IMG/VR virus record: IMGVR_UViG_3300027901_000002
Span: 35,015-99,014 of that record
Strand: one strand, 5' to 3'
DNA from: a virus
DNA: 64,000 nucleotides
Shown: piece by piece, positions 21,954 to 31,065 of the stretch
Layout: each line of letters begins with the position of its first letter
Position numbering within the stretch: the first letter of the stretch is position 1
The notes under the pieces: model-generated
What the model was told of the DNA's origin: nothing
The model's input: only the letters and a program-made list of their open reading frames with translations
Databases searched by the model: none
Position numbers and translations under genes: made by a program

Positions 21954-23644
21954 TTTATTAACAACCTTCCAAATTTTAAAAGTGTTCCTATTAACTCTCG
22001 CGGACGATAAGTATATACCGTCGTAAAATTTCCTCGTCCATACATCTCTAATAAATGACGACCGTGTGCATCAATACTAAAAGCATATATTCCTTTAACC
22101 ATTTTTTTTGCTTTGTATATTTCAAAAACCGCCTCTTCCATTCCGTATCCGTTGTGACCAGCAGGTTGTCCATCTGAAAAAACTATTATATAACCGCCTT
22201 TATTTTTGTTTGCCTCGTATAAAACAGAAGTACCGTCTAGGTTTTCATAAATGTTTTTTCTACTACCAAATTTATCAAACAATTCTGGTTTAGTATCTTC
22301 GTCAAAATCTTTCACTACAACATTATTAGCACGAGAGTTTCCACTAAAAAGTACAACTCTTATATTAGCAATGTCTTGAAGAGCTTCATTAAAAACAACC
22401 ACTGCTTTTTTAGCAGTATGTGCTTTTTCATCTGGTTTAGTATGACTTCCAAACATACTTCCAGAAATATCTACTAAGAGAGTTATTTTTCGTTGTATTA
22501 ATTTATCTTTTTTAGAAAAGACTTTTTTGTAATCAGAAATAATTGCTCTTACAAACATGTTGTTTAGTCGCCCCCTTTTTCTAAACTTTTGCGGGTCAGC
22601 TAATTTTTGTTTAAAATAGTGTCGCAAATTGTTTATTACACTAAAAAATTCATTAACTATTTCTTTATATGTTGGATAACTTTCATAATTCTCCATTGGC
22701 GCAAATTTTATTTGTTCTTCTGTACATCTTCTAGTTTTTAAAAAAGAACCAGGATTATAAACCAATTTATTAAAATGATTTTTCAATTTATCGTGGATAT
22801 CTTGAACATCGCCGTTTTTAAATTGTGGGTAATACATACATAATTTTTTAATGATTTTTTGTTTTTCTTCTTCGTCTAATTCTGATAATAATTTTATCAA
22901 TTTTTGTATTAAATCGTCTATATCATCTTTAGTATAAAAATTTGGGTTGTGTTTTCTATCAAAATTAAATTGGGGAAATGTTCCTAGCGAGCCAGGTTTA
23001 GAACGATCACCATCACATGATTGTTGTGATGGAGGTGGAGACTCTTTTTTTGGCAAATCTTCTTTTTCTTTTTGTATTAATTTACCAATCATATCAGCAG
23101 CAAAAACAGTTGCCATCGTAGTTCTATTTTGCTGTATTATTTCTTTTGCTTTATCTATTACTTCGAGTGCGTTTTCGCTAATTTTACCTTGAAAATTTTC
23201 TACCAAATCTTCGTAATACGCAGCTAAATCCATAAAAAATCCGTCTTTTCCTGGTCGATATAATTCCAAAGTTTCTAACAATTTTTTTCTAAAAGGTCTA
23301 TAAAATCCAGGAAACATATACTTGTTTATTGTATTTATCCGCAAATCTTCGATAATATTTACTAAACTTCTTGCGTCTTGATGCGAAAGATTGTATTTGG
23401 CTTCTAAAAATTGCGGTAAATAATAATTTATTTGCTCAGTGAAGCTTCCATGTCCAATATGACCACCCTCGTGAATTACATACCCTTCAGACAAAGGTAA
23501 ATCTTCATTTGGGAGGAAAAGGGAGTGGTTGTCGCAACACGGACTTGTGACGTCTCCTATTACTATTTTAATTTTACGTAAGCCGCTTACCCGTATTGCT
23601 AATCGCTTTAAAGTTTCGAGTTCTACTTCTGTAAATCTTGTCAT
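21941..23644 (-). CDS. VWA-domain protein (CobT-like) with HExxH motif
   Basis: A 567-residue protein. Near residue 57 VIHEGGHIGHG contains an HExxH-type motif. The middle (about 190-250) is acidic and disordered. The C-terminal von Willebrand A domain begins with LLVDISGSM, a complete first MIDAS element (DxSxS), and continues through LDGTSVLY (MIDAS Thr) and IVFSDGQPAGH (MIDAS Asp). Together with the AAA+ gene right behind it, this is a MoxR/CobS-CobT-type chaperone pair, which usually remodels or loads metal into client complexes. In phages the client is unknown. The two genes are 2 bp apart. Confidence 0.8.
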   Translation of the reverse strand: MTRFTEVELETLKRLAIRVSGLRKIKIVIGDVTSPCCDNHSLFLPNEDLPLSEGYVIHEGGHIGHGSFTEQINYYLPQFLEAKYNLSHQDARSLVNIIEDLRINTINKYMFPGFYRPFRKKLLETLELYRPGKDGFFMDLAAYYEDLVENFQGKISENALEVIDKAKEIIQQNRTTMATVFAADMIGKLIQKEKEDLPKKESPPPSQQSCDGDRSKPGSLGTFPQFNFDRKHNPNFYTKDDIDDLIQKLIKLLSELDEEEKQKIIKKLCMYYPQFKNGDVQDIHDKLKNHFNKLVYNPGSFLKTRRCTEEQIKFAPMENYESYPTYKEIVNEFFSVINNLRHYFKQKLADPQKFRKRGRLNNMFVRAIISDYKKVFSKKDKLIQRKITLLVDISGSMFGSHTKPDEKAHTAKKAVVVFNEALQDIANIRVVLFSGNSRANNVVVKDFDEDTKPELFDKFGSRKNIYENLDGTSVLYEANKNKGGYIIVFSDGQPAGHNGYGMEEAVFEIYKAKKMVKGIYAFSIDAHGRHLLEMYGRGNFTTVYTYRPRELIGTLLKFGRLLINCLV

Positions 23645-23646
23645 CT

Positions 23647-24729
23647 TTATAATTGTTCTATAAGACGAGGTTTAAAATCAATACCTTTTAAAAATTCTTC
23701 GACAAATTTTTGTTCTTTTTCGTCTTCAGACAATTTATTAACAATAATCGCTTGTACGCTTTGCTTCAAAAATCTTTTTCCCATTCTGGCTACAATTGAA
23801 GCAAAATTGACACACATTCTCGTTGAAAACAATCTGTTCAACGATTTATCTATTAAGGCGGCTTTTCTTAAATGGTCAGCCGCTTCTACGACGACTGAGG
23901 CAAATCCTTCAGAACAAGGAACATTTCTCGTAATAATTTCTATTTCTTTTCTTTTTTCTGGATAGTCAAATTTCCAACCTATTGGAAACCTATCGTTAAA
24001 AGCTTCTTGTAATTCGTTAATTCCAAGTACATTAAAATTAACTGTCGCGATTACAATTAATTTTGCGTCTGAATTTAAACCGTGTCGTTCGCTAGATTTT
24101 GATATTAAGTTTAAATGTCCCTCGGATAAAATTCCATTAAGAGAAATCTGTTCTGGCGTTTGAATTGTATTTGCTTCGTTTATAATTAAAAAACAAATTC
24201 CGTTTTTGTTTGCTTCTTTAACGGCTAAAACTAAAGGGCCGTAACTAAATCGAGTTTGTCCATTAATTATTTCCCAACAACCCTCTAAATCTCTTCTGTC
24301 TAATTGAGGACTTCCATCTATTATGAAGTATCTTGAATTAAAGTGTTTCGCTAACGAAATTGCGAGTAGAGTTTTACCAGTACCTGGAGGGCCGCTGAGT
24401 AATATACCAAGACTTTTTCCTTGTTCAGCAATTTTTATACATTCCATTAGATAGTCGAGTTCTCTCCCTTGTTGAACATATCGTTGTTCTTCACAATACC
24501 TTCTTCTATTTTGTTTTTTTGCAAAATGTGCTTGTTTTGCAAATTCTATGGCTTTGTCTCTCCTTAAAATAGTTTTTGTATGTTTTTTAGTCCAAAAGAA
24601 AGTTTCGCCACATTCTAAACATTCTATAACATAATCTCCGTCGTCTCTGTTTCTTATTTTAAGACAATTAGTGTGACAATCTTGACATTTCATGTTACGA
24701 AGCGATTGTCCTAATCTTTTATCTACCAT
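23647..24729 (-). CDS. MoxR/CobS-family AAA+ ATPase with N-terminal zinc ribbon
   Basis: The 360-residue protein begins with a zinc ribbon (KCQDCHTNC..IECLECGETFF, residues 14-45). The ATPase core shows Walker A GPPGTGKT (near 114), Walker B FLIINEAN, sensor 1 VIATVN, and an arginine-finger DRF. The LNGILSEGHL loop is typical of the MoxR branch. It probably works with the VWA protein encoded immediately downstream. Confidence 0.8.
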   Translation of the reverse strand: MVDKRLGQSLRNMKCQDCHTNCLKIRNRDDGDYVIECLECGETFFWTKKHTKTILRRDKAIEFAKQAHFAKKQNRRRYCEEQRYVQQGRELDYLMECIKIAEQGKSLGILLSGPPGTGKTLLAISLAKHFNSRYFIIDGSPQLDRRDLEGCWEIINGQTRFSYGPLVLAVKEANKNGICFLIINEANTIQTPEQISLNGILSEGHLNLISKSSERHGLNSDAKLIVIATVNFNVLGINELQEAFNDRFPIGWKFDYPEKRKEIEIITRNVPCSEGFASVVVEAADHLRKAALIDKSLNRLFSTRMCVNFASIVARMGKRFLKQSVQAIIVNKLSEDEKEQKFVEEFLKGIDFKPRLIEQL

Positions 24730-24960
24730 TTACATCAATTCTAATTGTAGTTTCGTTGCTATTATTTTAATTTCTTGTAAGTGTTTAACGAACAATTTTT
24801 TAAATCGTTCTTCGTGAATACCATTAATAATTGATTTTAACCATTCCATTGTGCCTAATAATCCTTTCCAATATTCTTGTATAATCAAGGCAGTTTTTTC
24901 TACTTTTTGAACAAAATAATTACATAAATGTTCTTCTTCGCTTTTTGACATTTTAAACAT
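24730..24960 (-). CDS. Helical hypothetical protein (76 aa)
   Basis: Short all-helical protein immediately before the MoxR gene, with EEEHLCNYFVQKVEKTALIIQEYW. It may be a partner of that ATPase, but nothing in the sequence proves it. ATG 4952-region alternatives give a 74-residue form starting MSKSEEE. Confidence 0.5.
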   Translation of the reverse strand: MFKMSKSEEEHLCNYFVQKVEKTALIIQEYWKGLLGTMEWLKSIINGIHEERFKKLFVKHLQEIKIIATKLQLELM

Positions 24961-25165
24961 CTATTATTGCTATTATTGCTATAAGTGCTAAAATTACCAA
25001 AAATATACCTAATTCTATTAGTGCGGCATAAATTCCAAACATTACGAATTCTCCAAACAATATGTCGCCGTATGGAGTCGTCCAAAAATTTATAGACAAT
25101 AAAATTAAATAAATAATCCACCAAATCAAAACTACTAAACTTCCCACGTAATTTTTTTCAGTCAT
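24953..25165 (-). CDS. Two-span membrane protein (70 aa)
   Basis: Two hydrophobic segments (about residues 8-27 and 39-68) are separated by a WTTPYGDILFGE loop. Overlaps both neighbours by 8 bp. Function unknown. Confidence 0.6.
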   Translation of the reverse strand: MTEKNYVGSLVVLIWWIIYLILLSINFWTTPYGDILFGEFVMFGIYAALIELGIFLVILALIAIIAIIDV

Positions 25166-25469
25166 ATTTTTTTCGCACTTCTTCTATATCTACTTCTGTA
25201 ATTACAAAACCTTCTTTAATAAACTGTTCGATGTCTTTTTTAACAATACTTTCTTTATCCCACCAGCATTCACAACCCCAAACGATCTTGCCGTTGTCAA
25301 GAAGAATTTTTGGATTTAATTGCCCTAACGCTCTCACAATTGGCGCTACACCTCTTGCGTTTTCGTCTGGGGTTTCGTATCCAATTAACTCTCCATACCC
25401 TAAAAATTCTACTTGTTTATTGTCGTCGTCTATTGATAAAAAAGCACCAACTCTTATATTTTCCGACAT
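25158..25469 (-). CDS. Conserved-looking phage protein (103 aa)
   Basis: Contains GELIGYETPDENARGVAPIV and NGKIVWGCECWW, Gly-rich conserved-looking motifs I associate with small phage proteins of unknown function. A final beta-alpha unit ends VDIEEVRKKY. No catalytic signature. Confidence 0.55.
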   Translation of the reverse strand: MSENIRVGAFLSIDDDNKQVEFLGYGELIGYETPDENARGVAPIVRALGQLNPKILLDNGKIVWGCECWWDKESIVKKDIEQFIKEGFVITEVDIEEVRKKYD

Positions 25470-25470
25470 T

Positions 25471-26382
25471 TTAAATCTTATTTAACAATAAATTGTTGTC
25501 TTCTAATAACTTTAAAAATTCTTTTGGACGCGTTCTATTTAAATGTTCTTTTCCATTTCCAAAATTTCGCGCCAAAAATCTTAAATAATCCATTATAGTT
25601 CCTCGAGTAAGATAACGCCACTGTTCTTCGTCTCCAGAAAAATCCTTTATGTAAAGTTCGTGGTTAAATTTAACAGCAACAATATGATAGTCTCTATACC
25701 AACTTCTTTGTTTAAAGAAGTAAATTGTTCCTCTGATTCTAAGCCACATTGTAAATGATGTATACCACGTATCGGCTATCTGGCGAAATCCCTCGTCGAT
25801 TCGAGTGTGTATTTCTAACGCTTTTCTTCTTCTTTCCATTTCTTTATCGTACGCTTCTAATTGAGACATTTTATCTCTTAAGTAAGGGGAAGCAGATATT
25901 TCTTCTGGAGTAAAACCAAATTTTTTGTAAAATCTCCAACCGTCGTAAGTCGACGGGCTCGGAATGAAATAATCTATTAATTTTTTGTTTGCAATATATT
26001 TTTCGTCTATTTGTTTTATCAAAAATTCTTTGTATTTTGGATTTGCCAACGACAATTCTTTTAACAAAGGCCACGACAAACTACTATGCAGCAAACGACA
26101 ATCGCAATCGTGCTCTATCCACGCTTGTAAATTAGAACAATGTCCCCAAAATTCGTCTTCTGGAGGAATTTTAAATTGTGTGGCTTGATATTCTGTTTGA
26201 TATGTACTCAAATCGTCTATCGACTCTATTTTATTTATTTTGTCGAAATTGCTTGGAGTGAGAACTACCAATAAATATTTACACATGCTTATGTACTTAT
26301 CGTTTATGTAAATATTTGTTTTTTTGCCTTCTAATTTAACTTCCATTTCTTCAGTAATTTTATAACATAATGATTCTGTCAT
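25471..26382 (-). CDS. EFWGHCSNLQ-motif protein
   Basis: A 303-residue protein with EFWGHCSNLQAWIEHDCDC followed by LLHSSLSWPLLKELSLANPKYKEF (about residues 78-122). I recall this motif pair (EFWGHCSNLQ.W.E..YDTRLLH..LAFPLLK) as common in archaeal genomes, often before leucine-rich repeats. Here it is followed by a helical tail with ERRRKALEIHTRIDEGF rather than repeats. Function unknown; it supports an archaeal host. Confidence 0.6.
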   Translation of the reverse strand: MTESLCYKITEEMEVKLEGKKTNIYINDKYISMCKYLLVVLTPSNFDKINKIESIDDLSTYQTEYQATQFKIPPEDEFWGHCSNLQAWIEHDCDCRLLHSSLSWPLLKELSLANPKYKEFLIKQIDEKYIANKKLIDYFIPSPSTYDGWRFYKKFGFTPEEISASPYLRDKMSQLEAYDKEMERRRKALEIHTRIDEGFRQIADTWYTSFTMWLRIRGTIYFFKQRSWYRDYHIVAVKFNHELYIKDFSGDEEQWRYLTRGTIMDYLRFLARNFGNGKEHLNRTRPKEFLKLLEDNNLLLNKI

Positions 26383-26386
26383 AATC

Positions 26387-26635
26387 TTAAGTTTTTGCGT
26401 CTTTTTTGGATTGATTCGACAACATTTTTTTTAATAAGCGTTCCGTTTCGTGGTCTTCTTGATGCCACATGTTAGAGCTTTGTGGAGGCGGAACAAAAAA
26501 AGTAAAATTAATAAGCAATTGACCTAATCTCATGTCTGGAAAATATTTCCACAATTTTCCAAGAGATTCTAAGATTCTGTCGATCCTCGCTGGATCTCTC
26601 GTAATTTCTTTTTCTTTTTTGTAAATTCTAAACAT
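26387..26635 (-). CDS. Small PDMRLGQ-family protein, copy 2
   Basis: RIDRILESLGKLWKYFPDMRLGQLLIN and MWHQEDHETERLLKK line up with the gene at 19739-19933 nearly residue for residue. The start is taken as ATG 26635; the leader upstream folds into a long hairpin. Confidence 0.65.
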   Translation of the reverse strand: MFRIYKKEKEITRDPARIDRILESLGKLWKYFPDMRLGQLLINFTFFVPPPQSSNMWHQEDHETERLLKKMLSNQSKKDAKT

Positions 26636-26649
26636 AATCGTGAAAGGTG

Positions 26650-26731
26650 AAACTTGGAAGTGGTACAAGGAGGAGGGGTTGATTATCCAAAATAGTGATA
26701 CGAACTAAAATTAAAACCACTTCCTAAGTTT
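26650..26731 (-). ncRNA. Long hairpin in the leader of PDMRLGQ copy 2
   Basis: AAACTTGGAAGTGGT (26650-26664) pairs with ACCACTTCCTAAGTTT (26716-26731): 15 bp with a single bulged base, enclosing about 50 nt. It spans the end of one gene and the start region of the next, ending 14 nt before the ATG on the minus strand, so it could be a terminator or a leader control structure. Confidence 0.5.
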
Positions 26732-26963
26732 CTTGTTTTATAAATTCTCGTAAGTGCCACAACTCGTGTTTTTCTAACCAATTAATGTCCGTTCTACTCG
26801 AACTTAACATTGTTTGTAATATTTGAACCCTATTTCTACGATCGGTGTTGTAAGAAGAACATGTATTTTTAATACACTTGTTTGGCTTGCATTTATAAAG
26901 GATACAATGTTTAACGCATCCCATACAAATAGGCGAGGACTTGTTGGTTTTTACGCTTTTCAT
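26724..26963 (-). CDS. Cysteine-rich protein (79 aa)
   Basis: ICMGCVKHCILYKCKPNKCIKNTC in the N-terminal half has six cysteines at close spacing, suggesting a compact metal cluster. The C-terminal half is helical (WLEKHELWHLREF). Function unknown. Confidence 0.55.
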   Translation of the reverse strand: MKSVKTNKSSPICMGCVKHCILYKCKPNKCIKNTCSSYNTDRRNRVQILQTMLSSSRTDINWLEKHELWHLREFIKQET

Positions 26964-26973
26964 TTTAATCGTT

Positions 26974-27315
26974 TTATTGAATGTATTTTAATTCCCGCGC
27001 GCATTTTTCGCACAAAAATCGAGTAGAGCCTGGAATTGGTTCGGAGTCTTTTATCTCCTCAAAATCTCCGCGTTCGTCCATTTTCCAAACTTTTTCTACA
27101 TCTTCGACGCAATAACGAGCGATAGCTGGACAATGATCGCAGTATTGTTTGTCTCTAATTGTTTCGAGAATGTCGAGTTGAGTTTCCAGCATAAGAAGAG
27201 TTGCTTGTTTTTCGTGAGCGTACGCTTCTTCCATACGCAAATTTAAAACCATATTTTTTAATACTTTGTTGCTCTTTAACAATTCTTCTAATTCGCTTTC
27301 CTTTATAACTTTCAT
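26974..27315 (-). CDS. Helical plus zinc-knuckle protein (113 aa)
   Basis: Residues 1-55 form long helices; YCDHC and FLCEKCAREL make a zinc site in the C-terminal half. Function unknown. Confidence 0.55.
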   Translation of the reverse strand: MKVIKESELEELLKSNKVLKNMVLNLRMEEAYAHEKQATLLMLETQLDILETIRDKQYCDHCPAIARYCVEDVEKVWKMDERGDFEEIKDSEPIPGSTRFLCEKCARELKYIQ

Positions 27316-27362
27316 AATTTTAAGTAATGATGTTTTGTAATCGTAAAAATAAAGAAAAAAAA

Positions 27363-27389
27363 ATCAAACAAAAAAAATGTTAGTTTGAT
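27363..27389 (-). terminator. Hairpin terminator downstream of 27400-27840
   Basis: ATCAAAC (27363-27369) and GTTTGAT (27383-27389) form a 7-bp hairpin next to A/T tracts, just past the stop codon at 27400. Confidence 0.5.
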
Positions 27390-27399
27390 GTTAATTGTT

Positions 27400-27840
27400 T
27401 TACTTCGAATTGGATAAATCTAAATCTTGTAGAAATTCGTCTAGGACGCTCCACAAGCCAGAAGGACTGAAATCTCCAGGAGTCGATACTTCTTTGTCTA
27501 ATTGAGACCTTTGCCAAAAGTTGTTTTCTACTAAAAAGGTTTTGTAGTCTTCGTGATCCTTAGCCCAATCTTGTATAATTTTCCATCTTTCTTTAAGAGG
27601 AATTTTTGAGATTGGTCGTTGATCGATCTTTTTGAGGTCTGGTACCTCAGTAAGGGCGTACGCCGTTTCAACTTTGTCGAGAGGTTTCATTGTTTTTTCT
27701 CCGCTAAAACATCTTTTCTGATGTTCTGGAGGAAGTTGGGAAACGATTTTGACGATTTGATTCTTCTTTAAAGTAATATACGAGGAATCTTTAGTCCGTT
27801 CACTGATTTCAGTTTTAGACATTCCTTTTTTACCTGCCAT
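27400..27840 (-). CDS. Hypothetical basic protein (146 aa), first gene of the left operon
   Basis: Starts at ATG 27840 behind a strong Shine-Dalgarno GGAGGT. The N-terminus is basic (MAGKKGMSKTEISERTK) and may include a helix-turn-helix; the C-terminus is acidic (LDEFLQDLDL). Divergent to the 819-residue gene. Function unknown. Confidence 0.6.
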   Translation of the reverse strand: MAGKKGMSKTEISERTKDSSYITLKKNQIVKIVSQLPPEHQKRCFSGEKTMKPLDKVETAYALTEVPDLKKIDQRPISKIPLKERWKIIQDWAKDHEDYKTFLVENNFWQRSQLDKEVSTPGDFSPSGLWSVLDEFLQDLDLSNSK

Positions 27841-28093
27841 AGCTTTTACCTCCTAATTTTATATTTGGTTAATAATTTTGTTGGTAGATTTTACTGTGAA
27901 ATAAATTCCACTCTATACTATGATATCTCGAATTTGAGATCTTAAAATCTGTGAGAGCTAGGATTATTTCGGTTAATCTAATTGATTGAATAAAGAAAAT
28001 ATTCTCGGATATTCACGATGTAGGGAATACTGGATAAAGAAATTGATTGAAATGAGCCGCTGGTAAAGCGCAAAGTTTATAAATGATGCTACA
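27841..28093. promoter_or_regulatory. Divergent intergenic region
   Basis: No gene is seen in these 253 bp. A dyad ATCTCGAATTTGAGAT sits near 27922-27937. TTTATAAATG near 28075-28085 faces the plus-strand gene but lies very close to its TTG start. AATTTATT near 27900 could serve the minus-strand gene. The region probably drives both genes. Confidence 0.45.
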
Positions 28094-30553
28094 TTGGGAA
28101 TACTTGACAGTTTTGAACTAAAAAAGAGGAGTAAAAAATTGGATTTAAACGCGCTAAAATTAAATACAATCTTCAAGTTGAGGCTTCTTAAATTGGACGA
28201 AAAAGAGTTAGACAAACTCTGCAACCAAGTAATGAGAGGCAACACGAAAACTGTCAAAAAGATTATCTACAAATACATTAGAACTAACACAGAACGAAAG
28301 TCTCAAGACTACTTTTATCAATTTAGGCTCAAAAAAAACAGGCGTTTTCTCAACAAACTATCAATCGAAAACATTCAACGAATGATTAGTATGGAGTTAG
28401 ATCGTTCTCTCAAGCACGATTTTAGAAACAACAAATCTAATTTGAAGTTTCAGAAAGTCGTATCAAACGCTATTGAAACTATTAACAATTGTCCAGACGA
28501 TAGAGTTGTTAATTGCGTCGATTGGATTAAATCTCGTTATCAAATAGTACAAACAGACGAAATTGGTTTGACAAAAATCGAATATTCTTACTCGGATCAC
28601 GCCGCATTGTTTAGAAAGAAGTTAATAAACAAAAAGTTGGAATTCTCTGAAGTAGCAAGAGATGTGTTTGAATTAGTCGATCATCTCGATTACATTCAAA
28701 ATTTAAAGGCTATGATTAATGAGTCCGAATCTAGTACGCCTCCTATCCCTCCTAACGGCACGGTTGATATGTACGAATATACTGACTATTTACAACAAAC
28801 TCAAATTAAAGTAGAAGATTTAAAGCGACAATTAAATAAATACACAATTATTGTCGAACGATTCTTAAAGGAGAGTAGCGTACCAGAGCGTATCAAAGAA
28901 GAAGTTAAGAAAAATAAGTATCAAATTAAAAGTAAGAAAAGTAAATTGTTCGTTTTAGAATTACGCAAACAATTTGAACGATTTATTATAGACGAGAAAT
29001 ATGGCGAAGTAAAGGATACTTTTTGGAAAACTTCTGGAGGTGCTATGAAATTAGTGAGGAGTCCAGCTGTTTGTTTAGATTATGTCGAAGAAAACGCGTC
29101 GTTAGATTTGTCTAAATACCTATTCAATCAGATTAGATACACAACAGACGATAAAGAAGTAAAAGATTACTACGACGCGCTATACAAGCAAATGGTATCG
29201 TCTCAAAACATCAAAATAATAAAGGAAGGTAAAATAAGAGGCGTACATTATATTGTGTACGATTATATTGTGCCTTCTTCGTGGCTCGACGGCAAAGACA
29301 AATGGTTCGACGAAATAGCGAATAAATTGGACGAGAAAGATTTGGCAATAGAGGAATATTGTGATGTGGAATACTCTTTTCCTTATTTTGGATTTTACGA
29401 GAAACAAGGTCATTTTGCAAACAATTTAAAAATGTTTTTAAATAAAATTGGCGTGAAAGGACTTAGCGAAAGGAAGGCAGAGGGAGAAGAGTATCAATAT
29501 GTGGCAATAAATCCTTACCAGATTTATTATCCGTCTCCAAGACATCCAGTTAAAAGAAAGTTTGTAGAAAAAGAAGTCAAGAGACGAGAGTACTACAAAA
29601 TCTACTCTTGTTTTCATCACAGAATAATTTTAAACGACGAAGCTGAATTGTTAAAAGGAGGAAACATTTTTAGGAAATGTTTGTACGAAAGTGGGAGTTT
29701 GGAAATGGATTGTTTTATTTCCGACATAGACGCGAGGAGTGGTTATTTGGAACATTTTGCCAGTATAAACAGCGAAAAATTTAAGCTTTATTTTGAATCG
29801 TTCTTTAAAGATGTACTGACATATTACTCACAATCTAATAGACTTGAAGATTTGTATTTGTACTTGAAGAAGTTGAAATACTTCTACAAGGAAAACATAA
29901 GAACTATTTTAAATCGAGTTCGTGAAATTAGTCGATTAAAAAAACAAATCAAAAAATATCACGGCAATTCGAGAAAACACAAAGTTTTGAAGTCTTTAAT
30001 TCAAAACAAAGAAAATAGATTACCAAACGAGGAGTTCGTGGATTTATTAAAGGAGAACATCAGATTTTGTCGCTTGTTAAGACGAGAATTGATATATGGA
30101 ATCATCACAAACAACAAGTTCGATAAGTCCGAATCAAAAGGATTCTTTAAGCGACTAATGCAAGTTATGGCTAAGAACTACTGTGAAAGTCAGACATATC
30201 GGAGAATTAGAATACAAAGAAGCGTTGTTTCTTATTGTAAAGTGATGGCAAACAATCTTAACATAAAAGGAGTCGTCAAGATTTATAGGAGTCAAAACGA
30301 CGAATTTATTAGGAAGTTTTACCATCAATACAAAAAGAACGAAGTGGCTTTCGACGACATACTACCGAGTCAATTTAAATCAAACGATGTGAAATGGGAG
30401 TCGTGTAAATTATCGAATCTTATTAAGTGTCTTCTTGATGTTGCAGTCAAGAGTAAAGACAGAGAATTGTTTGAGGAGTTATTCGACTTGTTGTATCAAG
30501 CGGAGTTGGAACACAAAGAGAAATTGTTGTTGTCGGAATACAACTCGATTTAA
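28094..30553 (+). CDS. Large orphan protein (819 aa)
   Basis: The only large gene on the plus strand left of 33 kb, flanked by minus-strand operons. The product is basic, rich in Lys/Arg/Tyr and mostly helical, with a probable coiled coil near residues 600-640. I see no Walker, polymerase, nuclease or protease motif. A conserved-looking centre has DYIVPSSWLDGKDKWFDEI and YPSPRHPVKRK. The start is TTG 28094; ATGs upstream are out of frame and the next internal ATG is at residue 47. Its isolation suggests a separate promoter. Function unknown. Confidence 0.7.
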   Translation: MGILDSFELKKRSKKLDLNALKLNTIFKLRLLKLDEKELDKLCNQVMRGNTKTVKKIIYKYIRTNTERKSQDYFYQFRLKKNRRFLNKLSIENIQRMISMELDRSLKHDFRNNKSNLKFQKVVSNAIETINNCPDDRVVNCVDWIKSRYQIVQTDEIGLTKIEYSYSDHAALFRKKLINKKLEFSEVARDVFELVDHLDYIQNLKAMINESESSTPPIPPNGTVDMYEYTDYLQQTQIKVEDLKRQLNKYTIIVERFLKESSVPERIKEEVKKNKYQIKSKKSKLFVLELRKQFERFIIDEKYGEVKDTFWKTSGGAMKLVRSPAVCLDYVEENASLDLSKYLFNQIRYTTDDKEVKDYYDALYKQMVSSQNIKIIKEGKIRGVHYIVYDYIVPSSWLDGKDKWFDEIANKLDEKDLAIEEYCDVEYSFPYFGFYEKQGHFANNLKMFLNKIGVKGLSERKAEGEEYQYVAINPYQIYYPSPRHPVKRKFVEKEVKRREYYKIYSCFHHRIILNDEAELLKGGNIFRKCLYESGSLEMDCFISDIDARSGYLEHFASINSEKFKLYFESFFKDVLTYYSQSNRLEDLYLYLKKLKYFYKENIRTILNRVREISRLKKQIKKYHGNSRKHKVLKSLIQNKENRLPNEEFVDLLKENIRFCRLLRRELIYGIITNNKFDKSESKGFFKRLMQVMAKNYCESQTYRRIRIQRSVVSYCKVMANNLNIKGVVKIYRSQNDEFIRKFYHQYKKNEVAFDDILPSQFKSNDVKWESCKLSNLIKCLLDVAVKSKDRELFEELFDLLYQAELEHKEKLLLSEYNSI

Positions 30554-30636
30554 CTTTTTTTTTCGACCTCGGTAATGCTACAAACGATAAAAAAAGTAGA
30601 AAAAAAAGGATTTGAGGTTGATTGTAGATAATTAGA
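30554..30636. terminator. Convergent-end A/T tracts
   Basis: The gap between two convergent genes has T-runs (TTTTTTTT near 30553-30562) and A-runs, fitting transcription termination on both strands as in archaea (poly-T). No clear hairpin. Confidence 0.4.
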
Positions 30637-31065
30637 CTATTTTACGAAAGCAAGTCTAATTCCTTGGTATCTTATCATATACACGCCTCCCTCAAACATC
30701 ATAAAAATGTCGGCAGTTTCTTTTGCGATCAATAAAAGTCCTTGTAATTCAACGCACGGATTTTTAAGTATTTCTTTTATTTGTTGGACTTCGCTCGTAA
30801 TTTCCACATCGTTCTTTGCTAATTTGTCTAATTCTTTCAGCCATTCTTCTTCGGAGAAAATCCTGTACGTGTCTTCTTGTACGACTAAATTATTTGTTCG
30901 CGATTCAAAGTCGTGCAATATTGAAATTGGAACATCTAAAGCCACGCCACATTTGTTGTATATATGATCTTTCCAAGAATACAAATCGTTGATTAAAGTG
31001 TCGTCAATCCATTCTGTTGAATGATATTTTTGTGAATAATCGGAGACGCTTTTATACCTTGGCAT
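30637..31065 (-). CDS. Hypothetical protein (142 aa)
   Basis: Starts with a GAGAGGT ribosome site inside the preceding gene. An alpha/beta protein with LDVPISILHDFES and IFMMFEGGVYMIRYQGI at the end, resembling a small single-domain fold. No family recognised. Confidence 0.6.
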   Translation of the reverse strand: MPRYKSVSDYSQKYHSTEWIDDTLINDLYSWKDHIYNKCGVALDVPISILHDFESRTNNLVVQEDTYRIFSEEEWLKELDKLAKNDVEITSEVQQIKEILKNPCVELQGLLLIAKETADIFMMFEGGVYMIRYQGIRLAFVK

